A DNA stretch of 64,000 bases from positions 2,046,001 through 2,110,000 of the forward strand of contig NZ_CALSFP010000001.1 of NCBI RefSeq assembly GCF_943737015.1. The letters are read 5' to 3'. The notes beneath the pieces were generated by a model. That model did not search any database, was not told the DNA's origin, and saw only the letters and a list, made by a program, of their open reading frames with translations. Positions 61,749 to 64,000 of this stretch are shown piece by piece. Position 1 is the stretch's first letter; the number at the start of each line of letters is the position of its first letter. The DNA comes from Staphylococcus sp. Marseille-Q5304. GTDB lineage: Bacteria > Bacillota > Bacilli > Staphylococcales > Staphylococcaceae. A program made the translations under genes and the position numbers.

Positions 61749-61821
61749 CAGCCGCTTTATAAAGGGATTTTGAACGTATCGGAACGTATGAGGTTTATGA
61801 GAATTGCTATTATGTTTTTGC

Positions 61822-61850
61822 GAAGCATATCACAAGTGATGCGGTTTTTA
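61822..61850 (+). repeat. Second att-like direct repeat
   Basis: GAAGCATATCACAAGTGATG plus CGGTTTTTA matches the rlmH att site at about 25 of 29 positions. The 73 bp between the two copies has no gene but includes a tandem 10-bp repeat (GAACGTATCG GAACGTATGA, 61772-61791). From memory, S. aureus strains carry a similar pair of att-like repeats in the segment just downstream of orfX. Confidence 0.8.
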
Positions 61851-61897
61851 AAAGAGTACTTATGTTTGCTTGAAGTATAACACGGTATAATAAAAAA

Positions 61898-61934
61898 CAA
61901 GCAGTGTAAAATTACTTATCACTGCTTGCTTTTT
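61898..61934. terminator. Bidirectional terminator at the end of the methyltransferase genes
   Basis: The 9-bp stem CAAGCAGTG / CACTGCTTG has T runs on both sides and overlaps the stop of the frameshifted methylase. Confidence 0.8.
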
Positions 61935-63542
61935 TACAGAATTTTAACCAAATCGTTAACTATGGTATTAAAATCTTTTATAGTGAATGATTCTTTTAAC
62001 GTATAACCTTCATTTTCAAAGTAATTAGAAATTAATAATGAAACTGTTAAATCATAAATGATTTGAGGTGTAATAATTTCATTTTTTTCTTTTAAAAAAT
62101 TGATTACTGTAGTAACAATATTCCTTAAAGAATCTTCAAAGAGATTGCTATTGGTCTTGTTTGTAACGTTAGTCTTAACTTTCATGAAAGTTAAATATAT
62201 ATCAGTTTTCGGGGAAAACTTAGACCAACTTTTATTGAATGAATTACCCAAAGTGTCATGAATTTTGATATCAACTAAATTAAAATTATTGCTTTTAAAT
62301 ATTTCTATTATATCTTTCCACACTGAAAATTCTTTATTTTGAAAGCAAAGTGTGAAATGTCCATTTAACTTTAATTGTTTTGAAATATTAGTTATCGAGA
62401 GTTCAAATAAATGTTTGAATTCTTCTTTTCCTTTATTTTGTTTTGGATTAATTATAACCTCTTTATTTATATCCACCTCTTCATTAATCCAAGAATTCCA
62501 CATATAGGATAACTCAGAGTATTGTATAGCATCTCCATATGGTGGGTCGGTAAATATATAATCAACTTCATTAGGTAAATTGACGTCTTCTGCAGCTATT
62601 TTATTTAATGTAAATTTCCCAATACTATTTTTGCTTGAAATCATATTTGCTATTTCTTCTTTTGCTTTTAATAAAATTTTAAATCGATCCTCGAATCGAA
62701 ACCATACATTCTCTTCAATGTAATCATCTGGAATCCAATAATTATTAACGCCTAAAGGGCGAATGTTTATTCCTTTTAATATACTGGAATGTAAAACAGT
62801 ATTAGTAAAAGCAACTAAAAAGAAATCTTTAATTTTAGGAGGTAGCTTATTAATTTCGTTTAAAATTAGGGATAGAGAAGTTAAGTTTCTAGATGTGTAC
62901 ATATCAGTTACTTTTGAAATCCCTTTATATGAAAAACGATCTTTGTAAAATTTTTTTGGGAATTTTATATTAGGTACCCATTTGATATCATTTTCTAAAA
63001 TTTTTGTATCAGGATAAGAAAGGTTGTACTCATTTCTTGTTATAATAACATTTTTTTCACATGATTTTTTATTACAAGTTGGACAATAAAGTCTAGCAGG
63101 AAAATCATTCTCGAATTTTGGACCAATACCGATGAATTTTATAGATAAGTTATTATTACAACAATCGCAAGTTGTATTAACTTTATAATAATCATTTATT
63201 TTATTTTTTAATTTAGTGATATGTTGACAGTAACTTTCGCGAATTTCATTTAAATCGAAATTGTTATCTAATGTTACATTTGAAATAAGTAACGATATGG
63301 GATTAATATCGCTACCTACAAAATTTCTTTGTTCAAGATGGATTCTAATCCAACAATCCCACTACCACAAAATGGATCTAGAATGGTCTCACCCTTTTCA
63401 CTATAAGTAGAGATATAATTTTGTACAATGTTGCTTGGCTTTCTTGACCAGTATTTATGGATTTTATTATAGCTATTTTTTGGCTGGTTAAAGTTTTTTC
63501 ATTTATGATATTTTCATAAAGGTATTCTAATTTCTTTTTCAT
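61934..63542 (-). pseudogene. DNA methylase with Zn-ribbon, two frameshifts
   Basis: The reading starts at ATG 63542 (SD GAAAGGA) and changes frame twice. Frame one reads MKKKLEYLYENIINEKTLTS and leaves register at an A6 run (63476-63481). Frame two continues KNSYNKIHKYWSRKPSNIVQ and ILDPFCGSGIVGLESILNK, the SAM-binding motif I, and leaves register at an A3 run (63328-63330). Frame three runs open to 61934 with RNFVGSDINPIS, a four-cysteine Zn-ribbon (CDCC...CPTC) and the catalytic FTDPPYG. Adding one A at each run restores a single protein of about 535 residues. It is an amino-methyltransferase (adenine or N4-cytosine). It may be decayed, or the two shifts may be sequencing errors. More A+T-rich than the core genes. 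Confidence 0.75.
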
Positions 63543-63546
63543 ATTA

Positions 63547-64000
63547 TTATTCCTTTCTCAAGATCAAACAGTAATGGTGTAAAATGTTACTCGCCCAAGA
63601 ATATGGGTAGCCATAAGGAGATAAAGCAATTTTATCTTGTATCCAAATTTTTTCATCTTTTAAAACATAAGTAGATGAGAGTTTGCTTGCTAAATCCCAA
63701 GCGATTGGATAAAGTTTGCCTTCTTTTTTTACATTTTTAATAATAATAGTTATATATGCGCCATCTACTAAAAAATCATACATATCTTCATAAATTTTAG
63801 TTAAATCATTTAAAAATTGATTATAATCGTCAATATTACCTAAATCTATTGGATTATTAGAATAATTATAATCTAGGTTTTTATCTATCCGATTTTTTTT
63901 AAATCCATCCGTACTTCTATTTAATACGTCCCAATAAGGTGGTGAAGATATAGAATAATTAAATTTAGGCAAATTTAGATTTTTAAGATTACGGCTATCA
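63547..64000 (-). CDS. DNA methyltransferase, N-terminus beyond window
   Basis: At least 150 residues with the catalytic motif IV SPPYWDVLNRS preceded by DSRNL, typical of beta-type N4-cytosine/N6-adenine methyltransferases. The frame is open to the window edge, so the start lies outside; a TTG at 63972 falls just before the motif and is too late. It ends LHHYCLILRKE 4 bp before the next methylase gene, so the two are cotranscribed. No motif I (FxGxG) is visible here, while the downstream gene carries one. Likely part of a restriction-modification or defence module in an SCC-type element. Confidence 0.75.
   Translation of the reverse strand, partial: DSRNLKNLNLPKFNYSISSPPYWDVLNRSTDGFKKNRIDKNLDYNYSNNPIDLGNIDDYNQFLNDLTKIYEDMYDFLVDGAYITIIIKNVKKEGKLYPIAWDLASKLSSTYVLKDEKIWIQDKIALSPYGYPYSWASNILHHYCLILRKE

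Noticed and set aside
61866-61880. Third att copy (GAAGTATAACACGG)
   Set aside because: Only about 10 of 14 bases match and the flanking TGATGCGGTTTTT is absent.

Overview
This window is a stretch of a Staphylococcus chromosome spanning the replication origin. The evidence is the collinear core order noc-rsmG-mnmG-mnmE-rnpA-rpmH, then dnaA-dnaN-yaaA-recF-gyrB-gyrA-nnrD-hutH-serS-azlC/D-metX-yybS-gdpP-rplI-dnaB-purA-tRNAs-walRKHI-walJ-rlmH. Proteins read closely like their S. aureus counterparts, but the left flank and the purA-tRNA junction differ from S. aureus, so I suggest a non-aureus staphylococcus and leave the species open. The DNA is A+T-rich with typical low-GC Gram-positive Shine-Dalgarno (SD) sites, and there are many TTG starts.

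Layout. (1) 1-7.2 kb: a fatty-acid degradation locus on the minus strand (fadX-fadD, then fadE-fadB-fadA), with catabolite (cre) sites at two promoters. (2) 7.2-23.5 kb: variable flank. It holds a lipoprotein/Ser-rich secreted pair, a TetR regulator opposite a ketopantoate-reductase-like gene, acetyltransferases, a paiAB-like pair with a MarR regulator, an amino-acid permease, a short-chain dehydrogenase with a MerR-type promoter, a BCCT transporter plus flavin monooxygenase operon, a Ser/Asp-rich transglycosylase-like secreted protein, and cstA. (3) 23.6-29.3 kb: noc-rsmG-mnmG-mnmE-rnpA-rpmH, transcribed away from the origin on the minus strand. (4) 29.3-31.6 kb: bipartite oriC around dnaA, with DnaA boxes on both sides and a run of DnaA-trios next to an A+T-rich stretch before dnaN. 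(5) 31.6-59.6 kb: core replication, topology, translation, c-di-AMP and WalKR genes on the plus strand. (6) 60-61.7 kb: walJ and rlmH, with a dense DnaA-box cluster between them. (7) 61.7-64 kb: the SCC attachment site at the 3' end of rlmH, a second att-like repeat 102 bp further on, and two visibly more A+T-rich DNA methyltransferase genes. One of these carries two single-base frameshifts and the other runs off the window. This is the edge of an SCC-type accessory region.

How it works together: the origin, Noc, a near-perfect parS inside walK and the outlying DnaA-box cluster form the replication/segregation neighbourhood. The cre sites before fadX, fadE, cstA and hutH suggest that fatty-acid, pyruvate/peptide and histidine use are held under shared CcpA control. 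The most unusual points are the rlmH-downstream att pair with split/frameshifted methyltransferases, the DnaA-box cluster before rlmH, the parS-like site in walK, a probable ATT start codon in the BCCT transporter gene, and a three-copy intergenic repeat family. I found no clearly new defence system that can be completed within the window; the best candidate starts at 61.9 kb and continues beyond the right edge.
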